Assembly: GCF_001655615.1 (NCBI RefSeq)
Contig: NZ_CP011567.1
Span: forward strand, 1,869,001 to 1,933,000
Length of the DNA: 64,000 nucleotides
Direction of reading: 5' to 3'
DNA from: Pseudomonas sp. GR 6-02
GTDB lineage: Bacteria > Pseudomonadota > Gammaproteobacteria > Pseudomonadales > Pseudomonadaceae
Of the stretch, positions 55,271 to 63,648 are shown one piece after another; position 1 is the first letter of the stretch, and each line of letters opens with the position of its first letter. The notes beneath the pieces are model-generated. The model searched no databases. It was not told where the DNA came from and was given only the letters and a program-made list of their open reading frames with translations. A program made the position numbers and the translations under genes.

Positions 55271-56185
55271 TTATGCCCCGCTCAACCCCTTGATCACTTG
55301 ATCCACATTCCCTTCCAGCTCGGCCACCGGATCCGCCGCATCGACACTCAACACCACCAACCGACTGCCTGCCTGCGAGATCGCCGCTTTCACCGCCTCC
55401 GACGGCTGTCGATGATGCAACACCACCGCCACGTCATGGTCCTTGAGCGTCGCACTCAACTGCTTGAGCGCTTCAGGCGTCCACTCGGCATCCGGCCGTG
55501 CATCGAGGCCGATCAGCTCCAGGTTGAGGCCGCCGATCAGGTAGCCGAAATGATCGCTCAGGCTCATCACGCTCAGGTTATCGGCACTGGCCAGCCGCGC
55601 TTCGCTGTCGGCACTGAGCTTGAGCAGGCGCTGCTTGAGCGCTGCCAGATTGGCCTCGATGGTCGGTTTGGCCGCCGGCGCCAGGCGCACCAGGTCCGCC
55701 GCCATCACGTCTGCCATGCGCCCCATGTTGTTGCTGGAAAGCCACGGCTGGCTGTTCAACCCGTCGACCTTGCTGCCGGGCTGCACGGCGATGCCGGGAA
55801 GGGCGCCGTCCACCGGGCGGGCGGCGTCGACTTCGACGATACGAATATTGCTGCGCCGGGATATCGGGTACAGCGGATCATCCGCCCACAGGGAACGCAG
55901 ACCAATCACGGCATCGGCGTCGGTCGCCAGCTTGGCCAGCGCCGGAGCGCCACGACCGGTGAAATAGGCGGTCTGTCGGCTGCCGGGCAGATTCTCTGGA
56001 GCGGCCCGTTCCAGTTTGATTTCGGTGCCTTTGAGCAACACTTCGCCCAGACCATAGGTGATCGGCAAGGACGCCAGCACGTGCAGCGGTTTGGCGCTGT
56101 CCGCCGCAGCGCAAGTATTGGCCAGACCGCACAGGGGCAATGTGAAGGTCAATGCCAGGGTCAGTTGACGCAGAGAAAAGCACAT
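55271..56185 (-). CDS. fpvF: Periplasmic metal/siderophore-binding protein FpvF
   Basis: A 304-aa secreted protein with a signal peptide (LTLALTFTLPLCGLA, cleaved near residue 28) and a ZnuA/TroA-type cluster A-I binding fold (LHVLASLPITYGLGEVL, SLSDHFGYLIGGLNLELIGL). In P. aeruginosa FpvF is the second periplasmic partner that takes ferri-pyoverdine or its iron after reduction. It starts directly after fpvE. The last gene of the fpvGHJKCDEF operon. Confidence 0.88.
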   Translation of the reverse strand: MCFSLRQLTLALTFTLPLCGLANTCAAADSAKPLHVLASLPITYGLGEVLLKGTEIKLERAAPENLPGSRQTAYFTGRGAPALAKLATDADAVIGLRSLWADDPLYPISRRSNIRIVEVDAARPVDGALPGIAVQPGSKVDGLNSQPWLSSNNMGRMADVMAADLVRLAPAAKPTIEANLAALKQRLLKLSADSEARLASADNLSVMSLSDHFGYLIGGLNLELIGLDARPDAEWTPEALKQLSATLKDHDVAVVLHHRQPSEAVKAAISQAGSRLVVLSVDAADPVAELEGNVDQVIKGLSGA

Positions 56186-57085
56186 TTATCCGAGGTTCCC
56201 TTTCAGGCTGGGGAGGATGCCGCGAGCGATCGCGGCCAGGGCGAAGGCGATACCGGCCACCAGAATGATCGCGGCACCGGACGGGATGGGCAGGTCAAAG
56301 ACAATCGGCGCGAGAATTCCGCACAAGGTGCTCACCGTGGCAATCAGCACCGAACACCAGAAAAAACCCTTCAACGACTGGCTGAGCAACCGCGCGGCCG
56401 CCGCTGGAATCACCAGCAGGGCGCCGACCAGAATCGCGCCGATGACTTTCACCGCTGCCACCGTGATCAGCGTCACCAGGATCACGAACAGGTAGTCCAG
56501 GGTTTTCACCGCCACGCCACGTACCGCCGCCAGTTGCGGGTTGAAACTGGCGAGCATGATGCGGTTGTACAGCGGCAGGGCCAGTGCCATGACCAGCGAG
56601 CCGACGATAGCCAACACCAGCAGGTCGTTGCCGTTGACCGTCAGTACCGAGCCGAACAGCACGTTTTCCAGAATGTGCACATTGATCTTGCCCGCCAGAA
56701 TCAACAGCAGGCTCGCGCCCAGCGCCAACGACACCGACAGAAACACGCCGATCAATGTATCCGGCGCCAGACCCGTGCGGTTGCGCAGGTAGTTCAGCAA
56801 AATCCCGAACAGCAGGCAGTAACCGAACAGGCTGCCATAAGGCCCGGTGTAAGGTTCACCGAGCAGAATGCCGATGGCCACGCCAGTCAACGCCGCGTGA
56901 CCCACCGCTTCGGAGAAAAATGCGAAGCGCTTGACCACCACCAGCGTGCCCAAACCGCCCAGCACCGGGCCGATCAGCAATCCAGCGAGCAGGGCGTTGA
57001 CCACAAATCCATAGGCCAGCGCTTCCGGCAGGTAACCCGACGAGGCCCAACCCTGGACCATCAAACGAAAGGCTTCGTAGCTCAT
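56186..57085 (-). CDS. fpvE: ABC transporter permease FpvE
   Basis: A 299-aa inner-membrane permease of the ZnuB/TroC (ABC-3) family with about eight hydrophobic helices (LLAGLLIGPVLGGLGTLVVV, AFFSEAVGHAALTGVAIGIL). It forms the channel for FpvD and the binding proteins FpvC/FpvF. The ATG overlaps the fpvD stop by one base. Confidence 0.9.
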   Translation of the reverse strand: MSYEAFRLMVQGWASSGYLPEALAYGFVVNALLAGLLIGPVLGGLGTLVVVKRFAFFSEAVGHAALTGVAIGILLGEPYTGPYGSLFGYCLLFGILLNYLRNRTGLAPDTLIGVFLSVSLALGASLLLILAGKINVHILENVLFGSVLTVNGNDLLVLAIVGSLVMALALPLYNRIMLASFNPQLAAVRGVAVKTLDYLFVILVTLITVAAVKVIGAILVGALLVIPAAAARLLSQSLKGFFWCSVLIATVSTLCGILAPIVFDLPIPSGAAIILVAGIAFALAAIARGILPSLKGNLG

Positions 57086-57828
57086 CAGGCAGCGCTCCGG
57101 GGATGGGTCGAGAACAAGGTCAGCAGTCGCTCCGGGGTCAGCGCCTGTTTCGGCGTGGCATCGAACAACACCCGACGATTGAGCCCGGTGACCCGGTCCG
57201 CCAGACGCCCGACCGCTTCCAGATCATGCTCGATCCACAGCACGGTGATGCCGCTCTGGCGCCAATCGCCCAGCAGCCGTTCGAACACTTGGATACCGGC
57301 CTCATCGAGCGCCGACATCGGTTCATCGAGCACCAGCAATTGCGGCGCCGGAATCAGCCCTTGGGCCAACAAAACCCGCTGGCGTTCGCCGCCGGACAAC
57401 GCGCCCATGCGCCGTTTGCGTTTGTCCTGCATGCCGACCCGTTCCAGCGCCTCGCCAATGGCCGTTGCGTAATGCTTGCTCAAACCGAGGAACGCCGGAC
57501 GTCGCTGACACATGGCCGCCATGAAGTCGTCGACGGTCATCGGCAAACCGCGATCAAACTCCAGCGCTTGCGGCACGTAGCCGATAGTCCCCGGTTCGTC
57601 GGGCCATTGCAGGCTCAAACGGCCCTGATGCGGCATCTGCCCGAGCAGGGTCTTGATCAGCGAACTCTTGCCGCCACCGTTGGGGCCAACCAGGGCATGC
57701 ACGCTGCCGGGCCGGACCTGAAAAGTTACGTTGTCGAGGATGGTCGTGCGCCCCAGCGTCAGGCTGACTTCGGCGAAGTCGAGGGTCGGGCCGGCGCTTT
57801 GTACGGTCAGGGTTTCTTGAGCGGTCAT
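57085..57828 (-). CDS. fpvD: ABC transporter ATPase FpvD
   Basis: A 247-aa ATP-binding subunit: Walker A GPNGGGKSSLIKTL (~residue 50), Q-loop region GYVPQALEFDR, signature LSGGERQRVLLAQGL (~145) and Walker B LLVLDEPMSALDE. It powers uptake through FpvE. The 5' end overlaps fpvC by ATGA. Similar to ZnuC-type ATPases, assigned to Fpv by neighbourhood. Confidence 0.92.
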   Translation of the reverse strand: MTAQETLTVQSAGPTLDFAEVSLTLGRTTILDNVTFQVRPGSVHALVGPNGGGKSSLIKTLLGQMPHQGRLSLQWPDEPGTIGYVPQALEFDRGLPMTVDDFMAAMCQRRPAFLGLSKHYATAIGEALERVGMQDKRKRRMGALSGGERQRVLLAQGLIPAPQLLVLDEPMSALDEAGIQVFERLLGDWRQSGITVLWIEHDLEAVGRLADRVTGLNRRVLFDATPKQALTPERLLTLFSTHPRSAA

Positions 57829-58751
57829 GCGCCAGACTCCTGAATCGCCCGAACCACGGTGTTGAGGTTGCCGGTCATTTCCTTTTCGTACTTGTCGGCG
57901 GTGTATTCGCCATAGGAAATGTGCGACAGCGGATACAGCTTCACCCCGGACTCACGCTGGATGGTTTCGACGTAAGTGGACGGGAAATCCATCTCCGAGA
58001 AGATCACTTTCACGTCCAGCTCCCGCAGTTGATCGATGGTCTTTTTCAGTTGGCTGGGGCTGGGTTCGATGCCGTGGGCCGGCTCGACCACGGCAGTGAC
58101 TTCCAGGCCGAACTCGCGCAGCAGATAGTCGTAGGCAGCATGGACCGTGGCCACGCGCAGCTCGGCGTTCGGCGCCTGGGTCAGTTTGGCCAGGGCATCG
58201 GCGCGCATCTGCCGCAGGCGCTTACCGTAGGCGCGGGCATTCTGGGTGTAGGTTTTAGCGTTGGCCGGGTCGAGCTTGCCCAACTCGCGGGCAATGTTGT
58301 TGACCTGGGCAATCGAAGCGCTGATCGACAAGAACGTGTGCGGGTTGACCACTTTACCGGCACCGCGAGCGGCGACACCGGTGGCGGCCAGCAGTGGCAC
58401 GTTTTCGTTGGCTTCGATCACTTTGATATTCGGGGTTTCGCTGGCGGAGATCATGCGGTCGGCGAAGTCGTCATGGCCCACACCGTTGAGCACGATTACG
58501 TCGAGCCCGCTGATGCGTTTGATGTCCTCGGCGCGGGGCTCATAGGCGTGCGGGTTGAAACCGGCCGGGATCAACGGCACCACTTCGGCCTTGTCGCCGA
58601 CGATATTGGCCACGTAGCTGTAATAAGGGTGCAGGGTGATGCCGATGCGCAGGCGCTTGGCTTCGTCAGCACTGGCCAGAGGCGTCAGCAAACAGGCAAG
58701 CAGGCCGACCAGCAGCAGGCGCAAAAAACGACGTTGAGATGAACTAGGCAT
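57825..58751 (-). CDS. fpvC: Periplasmic metal-binding protein FpvC
   Basis: A 308-aa ZnuA/TroA-family binding protein with signal peptide (LLLVGLLACLLTPLASA, ~residue 28). Candidate metal ligands are in ITLHPYYSYVANIVG, AGFNPHAYEPRAED and VVNPHTFLSIS. FpvC of P. aeruginosa binds iron released from ferri-pyoverdine; iron rather than zinc is the expected cargo here. It overlaps fpvD by 4 bases and follows fpvK by 35 bases. Confidence 0.9.
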   Translation of the reverse strand: MPSSSQRRFLRLLLVGLLACLLTPLASADEAKRLRIGITLHPYYSYVANIVGDKAEVVPLIPAGFNPHAYEPRAEDIKRISGLDVIVLNGVGHDDFADRMISASETPNIKVIEANENVPLLAATGVAARGAGKVVNPHTFLSISASIAQVNNIARELGKLDPANAKTYTQNARAYGKRLRQMRADALAKLTQAPNAELRVATVHAAYDYLLREFGLEVTAVVEPAHGIEPSPSQLKKTIDQLRELDVKVIFSEMDFPSTYVETIQRESGVKLYPLSHISYGEYTADKYEKEMTGNLNTVVRAIQESGA

Positions 58752-58786
58752 GGGAAAGCGGTCTTCTCTCGGGTGAGGGCGAGGGG

Positions 58787-59359
58787 TCAGTGCCGATGCT
58801 GGCGGGTGACCCCGGCATCGAATTGCGCGACGATCTGCTGCCAGCCAGCGCTTTCCAGCGCGGCGTCAGTCAGATCAGCCGGGGGCGCGAGGGCTTTGGA
58901 GCGGTTGAGCCAGATGTCTGGCGCATCGTCGTCAGCAGTCAAACGCATCAGGAATGAGCCGGCCACGGTGGGTGCCTGGCTCTGGCCGAAGTACGCCTTG
59001 GCGTCCAGCAATTGCCAGGCATGACCGCCTCGACTGACAGAACTGGCGTCTTGGGCAAACGGCGCGAAACCTTCCTCGGCGAGGGTGGCGGGTGTGGGCA
59101 GCGCTTGCTGTTCCTCGCGCAACAGATGGATTTCATCCAGCGTGACCCGCAGGTCTGCGTAAATACCTTGCTCGGATGCGCTCAGGTCGCGGCGGGCATC
59201 CAGTTGATGGCTGCCGACGCTGCTCACTTCCCGGGACTCGCCGCGCCAGGCGACTACCGAGCCGGCCACCGCCAGGATCATCAGGCACAACAGCAACACA
59301 TAGAGGGTTTCATGGCCGGCTCCGGCCGGGCGCACCACTTGGGTGGTTGGCGTGCTCAT
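58787..59359 (-). CDS. fpvK: FpvK-like membrane protein
   Basis: A 190-aa protein with one N-terminal membrane helix (LYVLLLCLMILAVAGSVVAW, residues ~19-38) and a periplasmic helical domain. It matches FpvK (PA2406), which together with FpvG, H and J allows iron reduction and release from pyoverdine. Its own sequence has no catalytic motif. It starts 2 bases after fpvJ. Confidence 0.83.
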   Translation of the reverse strand: MSTPTTQVVRPAGAGHETLYVLLLCLMILAVAGSVVAWRGESREVSSVGSHQLDARRDLSASEQGIYADLRVTLDEIHLLREEQQALPTPATLAEEGFAPFAQDASSVSRGGHAWQLLDAKAYFGQSQAPTVAGSFLMRLTADDDAPDIWLNRSKALAPPADLTDAALESAGWQQIVAQFDAGVTRQHRH

Positions 59360-59361
59360 GC

Positions 59362-59682
59362 TCAGGGCGCCTCGATGTCGGCTTGGTCGATCTCGACCAC
59401 GTGGCCGGGACCGGCGTCGAACAGCACGTAGAATTCAGCGCCGGGCTTCTTGAACGTCAGGGTCGAATCGGTGCCGAGCTTGCCTGGCACCAGAATGGTT
59501 TCATCGTAGCCGATCACATCCAGAGTCACGCCCGGCGCGCCGCTGCCGTCGGAGAAACCACCGGTGCAACGGATCTGTTCGGCGTCGATGGCCTTGCACT
59601 CGCACATCGGGTTGTGGGCCAGAGCGCTGGTGCTGAAGACGGTGCTGAGCACCAGTAAAACGGGGCGAAAAACGCTGGTCAT
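59362..59682 (-). CDS. fpvJ: FpvJ-like periplasmic protein
   Basis: A 106-aa protein with a signal peptide (LLVLSTVFSTSALA, cleaved near residue 22) and three cysteines (NPMCECKA, IRCTGGFSDG). It equals FpvJ (PA2405) by position and size; the cysteines could bind metal or form a disulfide. ATG 59682 overlaps fpvH by ATGA and has AAGGAGG upstream. Confidence 0.83.
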   Translation of the reverse strand: MTSVFRPVLLVLSTVFSTSALAHNPMCECKAIDAEQIRCTGGFSDGSGAPGVTLDVIGYDETILVPGKLGTDSTLTFKKPGAEFYVLFDAGPGHVVEIDQADIEAP

Positions 59683-60221
59683 GGTTTGCCTCCTTGTCTG
59701 TTCAGCCATGCGACGGTGGCCGGCGACGCCTGGCTCAGGGGGATGGAGGCTTGATGCATGGCGCCGTCCCAGCCTTCCATGGTGATCCACAGTTCAGCGT
59801 CGTTTTTGGTCTTTTCGGGTACCGGCAACGCGGCGCCCATGTGGTAGGGCGTGCCAAAGAAAATCACCCCGGCGGCGCGCAGGCTGCGCGGTTTGCCAAT
59901 GCGCAGGTAAGTCGCCTTGACCTGATCGCGACAGCTGTCGCAGAGCGCAGCATTGAAGGACTTCAAGTAGCCGGCAGGGCCATCGGATACCGGGGCAGCG
60001 TTGCGTAATTCAGCCAGGCGCAGGCTCCAGGGGCCGACCTGAACTTCTCCGACTTCACGCTCACCCAGGCCGGTGTCTCCGCGAAACAGCGCTGCGTCGG
60101 CGAAGTATTTGGGCATGAATCCCAGCGGCACCAGCAACAGCAGCACGTTGATGTGGAAACGCCATGTGTGCCAGAAGCGGCTTAGCGGCGAGCGTGGTTT
60201 TTCTGCTGCGACCTGGCTCAT
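59679..60221 (-). CDS. fpvH: FpvH-like membrane protein
   Basis: A 180-aa protein with one N-terminal helix (INVLLLLVPLGFMPKYFAD, residues ~23-42) and a periplasmic domain with a CDSC motif (AALCDSCRDQVKATYLR). It matches FpvH (PA2404). The CxxC pair suggests a redox or metal-handling role in iron release; this is inference. ATGA overlaps on both sides place it in the operon. Confidence 0.85.
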   Translation of the reverse strand: MSQVAAEKPRSPLSRFWHTWRFHINVLLLLVPLGFMPKYFADAALFRGDTGLGEREVGEVQVGPWSLRLAELRNAAPVSDGPAGYLKSFNAALCDSCRDQVKATYLRIGKPRSLRAAGVIFFGTPYHMGAALPVPEKTKNDAELWITMEGWDGAMHQASIPLSQASPATVAWLNRQGGKP

Positions 60222-61429
60222 CGGCTGCCCTCCGTGGCTTCGCGGCTCATGGCCGGGGCCGGCTGGCCGGTCAGCGCAGCCCGTGGACGCTTGTTGCTGC
60301 GCTTGAGCGCATTGGCCGTGGCCAGGGCGGTGCGTTTGGTCCAGATCAACAGGCCGCTGAGGACCATCATGCTCAGGATCAGACCAAAGAAGAACCAGAT
60401 CAGCTTGATCCAGATACCGCCGAAATCGCCGGTGTGCAGCGGACGCATGGATTCGGTCACCAGCTCCAGACCCGAACGATCCGACAGCAGGCGCGTGGTG
60501 GAAATGTCACCGGTGTAAGGGTTGACCTCGGCGCTCTGGTAGATCAACGGGTACCAACTGCGCCCGCTCACCAAAAGATGGCTATAGGCATTGGCGGGGA
60601 GGCTGACAGAGCTGTCTTCCAGGCCAGGAATGCGTTCCTTGGCCTCGCGGATCGCGCTTTCCAGGCTGATCATCGGCGCCGGTGCGCCATCGACGGTGAG
60701 CGGCACGCTCTCACGCGGGACGACGGGGGCGACCGGCGCGGTGGAAATCGAAATGTGGTTATCGGACAGGATCGCTTCAATCATGAACCAGGTGCTGGTG
60801 ACGGAAATCACCGCAATGAACCAGATCGACCAGATGCCGCTGAGCCGGTGAAAGTCGCCCCAGAAAATCCGCGCGCCATGACGAATGCGCAGGGTCGGTC
60901 GCAAGAAGCCTTTCCAGAACCGTTTGTAGACCACGAGCCCCGTCACCAGTGAAGCCAGCATCGGCAAGCCGAGGAACGACACCAGATACCAGCCCCAGCT
61001 GTAGCCGTTGGTGAATGGCACCAGCCACCAGCCATGCAGCGCGCGAGTGAAGGCCTGGAAGTTGAAGGGTGGAGCGGTGCCCTGAATCGCCCCGCTGTAG
61101 GGGTTCACATAGACCGTCACCGAGCGTCCGTCCGGGTAGCTGACCTTCACGTCCAGGGCGAAATGCGACTCGTCGGGACGGTTGATACTTTCGACCAGCG
61201 TTTGGGGCTCGGCCTTTTTGATGGCGGCGATGATCTGGTCATAGCTGAGCAGCGGCGCGTCGTCCGAAGGCGGGCTGGCGCGCATTTGCGGGTTGGCCAG
61301 CCAGACGATTTCCTGACTGACCACCGCCAATGTGCCGGTCACACAGACGATCAATACAAAGAACCAGATGGGCAGGGCCAGCCAGCTATGGACCAGAAAC
61401 CAGAGTTTTGAGCGGGATTTCTTCGACAT
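60218..61429 (-). CDS. fpvG: PepSY-type inner-membrane ferri-pyoverdine reductase FpvG
   Basis: A 403-aa membrane protein with four helices (LPIWFFVLIVCVTGTLAVVS, LPMLASLVTGLVVYKRF, IWFIAVISVTSTWFMIEAIL, IWFFFGLILSMMVLSGLLIW) and PepSY-like periplasmic parts (SVTVYVNPYSGAIQG, YPLIYQSAEVNPYTG). FpvG reduces Fe(III) in pyoverdine to release Fe(II) in the periplasm in P. aeruginosa. ATG 61429 begins MSKKSRSKLWF; a longer in-frame start at 61678 is not supported. First gene of the operon; no PvdS box was found upstream. Confidence 0.9.
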   Translation of the reverse strand: MSKKSRSKLWFLVHSWLALPIWFFVLIVCVTGTLAVVSQEIVWLANPQMRASPPSDDAPLLSYDQIIAAIKKAEPQTLVESINRPDESHFALDVKVSYPDGRSVTVYVNPYSGAIQGTAPPFNFQAFTRALHGWWLVPFTNGYSWGWYLVSFLGLPMLASLVTGLVVYKRFWKGFLRPTLRIRHGARIFWGDFHRLSGIWSIWFIAVISVTSTWFMIEAILSDNHISISTAPVAPVVPRESVPLTVDGAPAPMISLESAIREAKERIPGLEDSSVSLPANAYSHLLVSGRSWYPLIYQSAEVNPYTGDISTTRLLSDRSGLELVTESMRPLHTGDFGGIWIKLIWFFFGLILSMMVLSGLLIWTKRTALATANALKRSNKRPRAALTGQPAPAMSREATEGSR

Positions 61430-61640
61430 GATTAAAGGTCTTGTTTCGATGAGAGGACCTCTGCTGCGGGCTTCCCAGCGTTGAGGTCCATGAAAGGCCC
61501 GGTCGTGGCTTTTGCCTACGCGACCGGCTGCATCTAAATAAGACGTATGAGCATCGGAAATCCCGAAAGGGGATATGAAAGTAAATGTTTCGTGTTTCTG
61601 CGCTGTGTGGGAACAGCCAATATTGATGTTGAATGTGATG

Positions 61641-61670
61641 CCCCCATCGCGAGCCTGCTCGCGATGGGGG
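61641..61670. repeat. REP-like palindrome/possible terminator
   Basis: CCCCCATCGCGAG (61641-61653) and CTCGCGATGGGGG (61658-61670) pair perfectly around CCTG. The sequence is a typical pseudomonad REP. It lies 20 bases past the stop of the leftward VOC gene, between it and fpvG. It may stop VOC transcription. Confidence 0.8.
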
Positions 61671-61690
61671 CTGATCACATACCGAAGCTA

Positions 61691-62149
61691 TCAACCCTGC
61701 TTGAACATCTCCTTCGCCCGCTGTTCGATCTGTTCCTGCGTCAGATCCTCCTTGCGCGTGGCCAGAAACCACACATGCCCATAGGGATCCTTCAAGGTCC
61801 CCGTGCGGTCGCCATAAAACTGATCCTTGACCTCGGACACCACCGTGGCACCGGCATTGATGGCCTGTTTATAGGACTTGTCCACATCGTTCACATACAA
61901 ATGCAGGCCCACGGACGGCGATTTGTCCGGGTTGCTCAAGGGCCCTTGGTCACAGGGTGTGCCCAGCATGATCGGGCTATCGCCGATACGCAGTTCGGCG
62001 TGCCCGATGCCGCCGTCGGGCATGGCCAGGCGCATGACTTCGGTGGCGCCAAAGGCTTTCTTGTAGAAGTCGATGGCTTCGGCAGCTTTCTGAATGCCCA
62101 GATAAGGGGTGATGCTGTGATAACCCTCTGGAATAGGTTTGACGCTCAT
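61691..62149 (-). CDS. VOC-family (glyoxalase/bleomycin-resistance-like) protein
   Basis: A 152-aa PhnB-like VOC protein with two beta-alpha-beta-beta-beta units. Typical motifs are TPYLGIQKAAEAIDFYKKAF near the start and YGDRTGTLKDPYGHVWFLAT near the end. VOC proteins can be dioxygenases, isomerases or drug-binding proteins; no metal-ligand set or neighbour gives a choice. ATG 62149 is 20 bases from a GGAG-like site. Confidence 0.85.
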   Translation of the reverse strand: MSVKPIPEGYHSITPYLGIQKAAEAIDFYKKAFGATEVMRLAMPDGGIGHAELRIGDSPIMLGTPCDQGPLSNPDKSPSVGLHLYVNDVDKSYKQAINAGATVVSEVKDQFYGDRTGTLKDPYGHVWFLATRKEDLTQEQIEQRAKEMFKQG

Positions 62150-62460
62150 GACGGTTCTCCCTTTATTGTTGTGGAGTTAAGGTGTTCCTTCGCCGTTTTC
62201 CGGTCGGATAACTATAGGTCAACCCCTTCGCCACAACTGAGTGCCCGACGAGTAGCCGCAGTCACGACAACGCGCCGCACTGCAATTTTGGTGCATCAGC
62301 GGTAAGAACCTGGATCGACAGGTTCTCTGTGGCGCGACGCTTGTTCACTGCCAGTTCACCAATTCCCGATACCCACTATCGAGAGCATTGATTTCTGCCC
62401 GTCGGGGCGCGTCGGTAGCCTGTGTTCATTGCCCCGAACCCAGCTATCCGGACTTTCGAA
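62150..62460. other. Intergenic region between VOC gene and small lipoprotein
   Basis: A 311-bp divergent gap. It contains an 8-bp perfect hairpin AGAACCTG/CAGGTTCT (62305-62326) without T-run. I see no gene or clear operator. Confidence 0.4.
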
Positions 62461-62730
62461 ATGAAAACTCTACTCACCACTTTTCTGTTGCTCGCCGTTT
62501 CCGTCCTCGCCGGATGTGCCAGTCATGTTTCACCGGAACTACGCCCCTACACCGCTGAAGAAACCCGGGAACTGGCGCTGGAAGCCTTGAACCGTCGGGG
62601 CTTGTCCTTCGAGGAGTACCACGCGAAGAAAGCCGAATTGCTCGGCCAGCCGACCAAATCGATCAGTTTTGACAAGCAAGGCGAGATGAACGCCGAGCGC
62701 ACAGTACAGATGCACGGTCGCCAAAGCTGA
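62461..62730 (+). CDS. Small lipoprotein of unknown function
   Basis: An 89-aa protein with a lipoprotein signal (LLTTFLLLAVSVLAGCA, lipobox Cys ~19) and a short helical charged tail (YTAEETRELALEALNRRG). ATG 62461 is chosen because the upstream in-frame Met at 62422 would hide the signal peptide. No known family recognised. Confidence 0.8.
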   Translation: MKTLLTTFLLLAVSVLAGCASHVSPELRPYTAEETRELALEALNRRGLSFEEYHAKKAELLGQPTKSISFDKQGEMNAERTVQMHGRQS

Positions 62731-62831
62731 GCGACAACTGTACTGCTCTAACTTTCACGCAACTGTCCATGGGTTTCCCTCAAGGCGTGCGATAGGGTCA
62801 ACACCTGACTGACTCTGATGGACTGCCCCCC

Positions 62832-63443
62832 ATGCTCTCGCTCGACCTTCTGCTGGGCTTTGCCCTGTTCGCTCTTGTCACCTCGATCACCCCCGGCCCG
62901 AACAACACCATGTTGCTGGCCTCGGGCGTGAATTTCGGCTTTAGCCGCACCATCCCTCACATGCTGGGCATTACCTGCGGCTTCTTCGTGTTGGTGGTGG
63001 CCGTCGGTTTCGGCCTGGGCACGGTGTTTCAAACCTATCCACTGCTTTACACCGTGCTGCGTTATGTCGGCGCGGCGTATTTGCTGTACCTGGCCTGGAA
63101 GATTGCGCATTCCGGGCCGGTCGCCGAGGGTGAGCAGGGCGAGGGCAAGCCGATCAGTTATTTGGGCGCGGCGGCGTTTCAATGGGTCAACCCCAAGGCC
63201 TGGATCATGGCCATCGGTGCCATCAGCACCTACACGCCGATGCAGGGCTATTTCACCAATGTGATTGTGATTGCCGCGGTCTTCGCTCTGATCAACCTGC
63301 CGAGCGTCGGTGTGTGGGCCGGTTGTGGCACGCTGTTGCGCAATGTGCTGCGCGATCGCCGCTGGCTACGCCTGTTCAACTGGGGCATGGCCTTGTTGCT
63401 GGTGGCTTCCATGTATCCGTTGTTGCTTGAAAGTTTTAGCTGA
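62832..63443 (+). CDS. LysE/RhtB-family amino-acid exporter
   Basis: A 203-aa inner-membrane exporter with about six helices. The family signature SITPGPNNTMLLASGVNFGF is at residues ~18-37, and GAAFQWVNPKAWIMAIGAI is in the middle. Substrate is not clear (homoserine, threonine or cysteine-type exporters share this layout). Confidence 0.9.
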   Translation: MLSLDLLLGFALFALVTSITPGPNNTMLLASGVNFGFSRTIPHMLGITCGFFVLVVAVGFGLGTVFQTYPLLYTVLRYVGAAYLLYLAWKIAHSGPVAEGEQGEGKPISYLGAAAFQWVNPKAWIMAIGAISTYTPMQGYFTNVIVIAAVFALINLPSVGVWAGCGTLLRNVLRDRRWLRLFNWGMALLLVASMYPLLLESFS

Positions 63444-63648
63444 CGCATTGCTTCAACCGGTTGCCCGATGCCTGTTAAGCTCGACTTCAGGAGCGTTCCT
63501 ACGCACTTTTAAATGAAGTTGTTCTTCTTTAATGGCCTCCGATCGGGTATTGCTATCGTTCTGCAAATTCGGCGCCGCTCATAAGGCGGCGCTTTGATAT
63601 TTCCAGTGACGAGCTTCCTGATCCCGGAACACGCTCTGCGAGTCTTCT

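Noticed and set aside
55298..57472. Long forward frame (724 codons) opposite fpvF and fpvE
   Set aside because: Gln/Arg/His-rich shadow; the reverse strand carries two clear transporter genes.
61430..61690. PvdS box for the fpv operon
   Set aside because: TAAAT appears only in the wrong direction (61534-61538), with no correctly spaced CGT on the coding strand.
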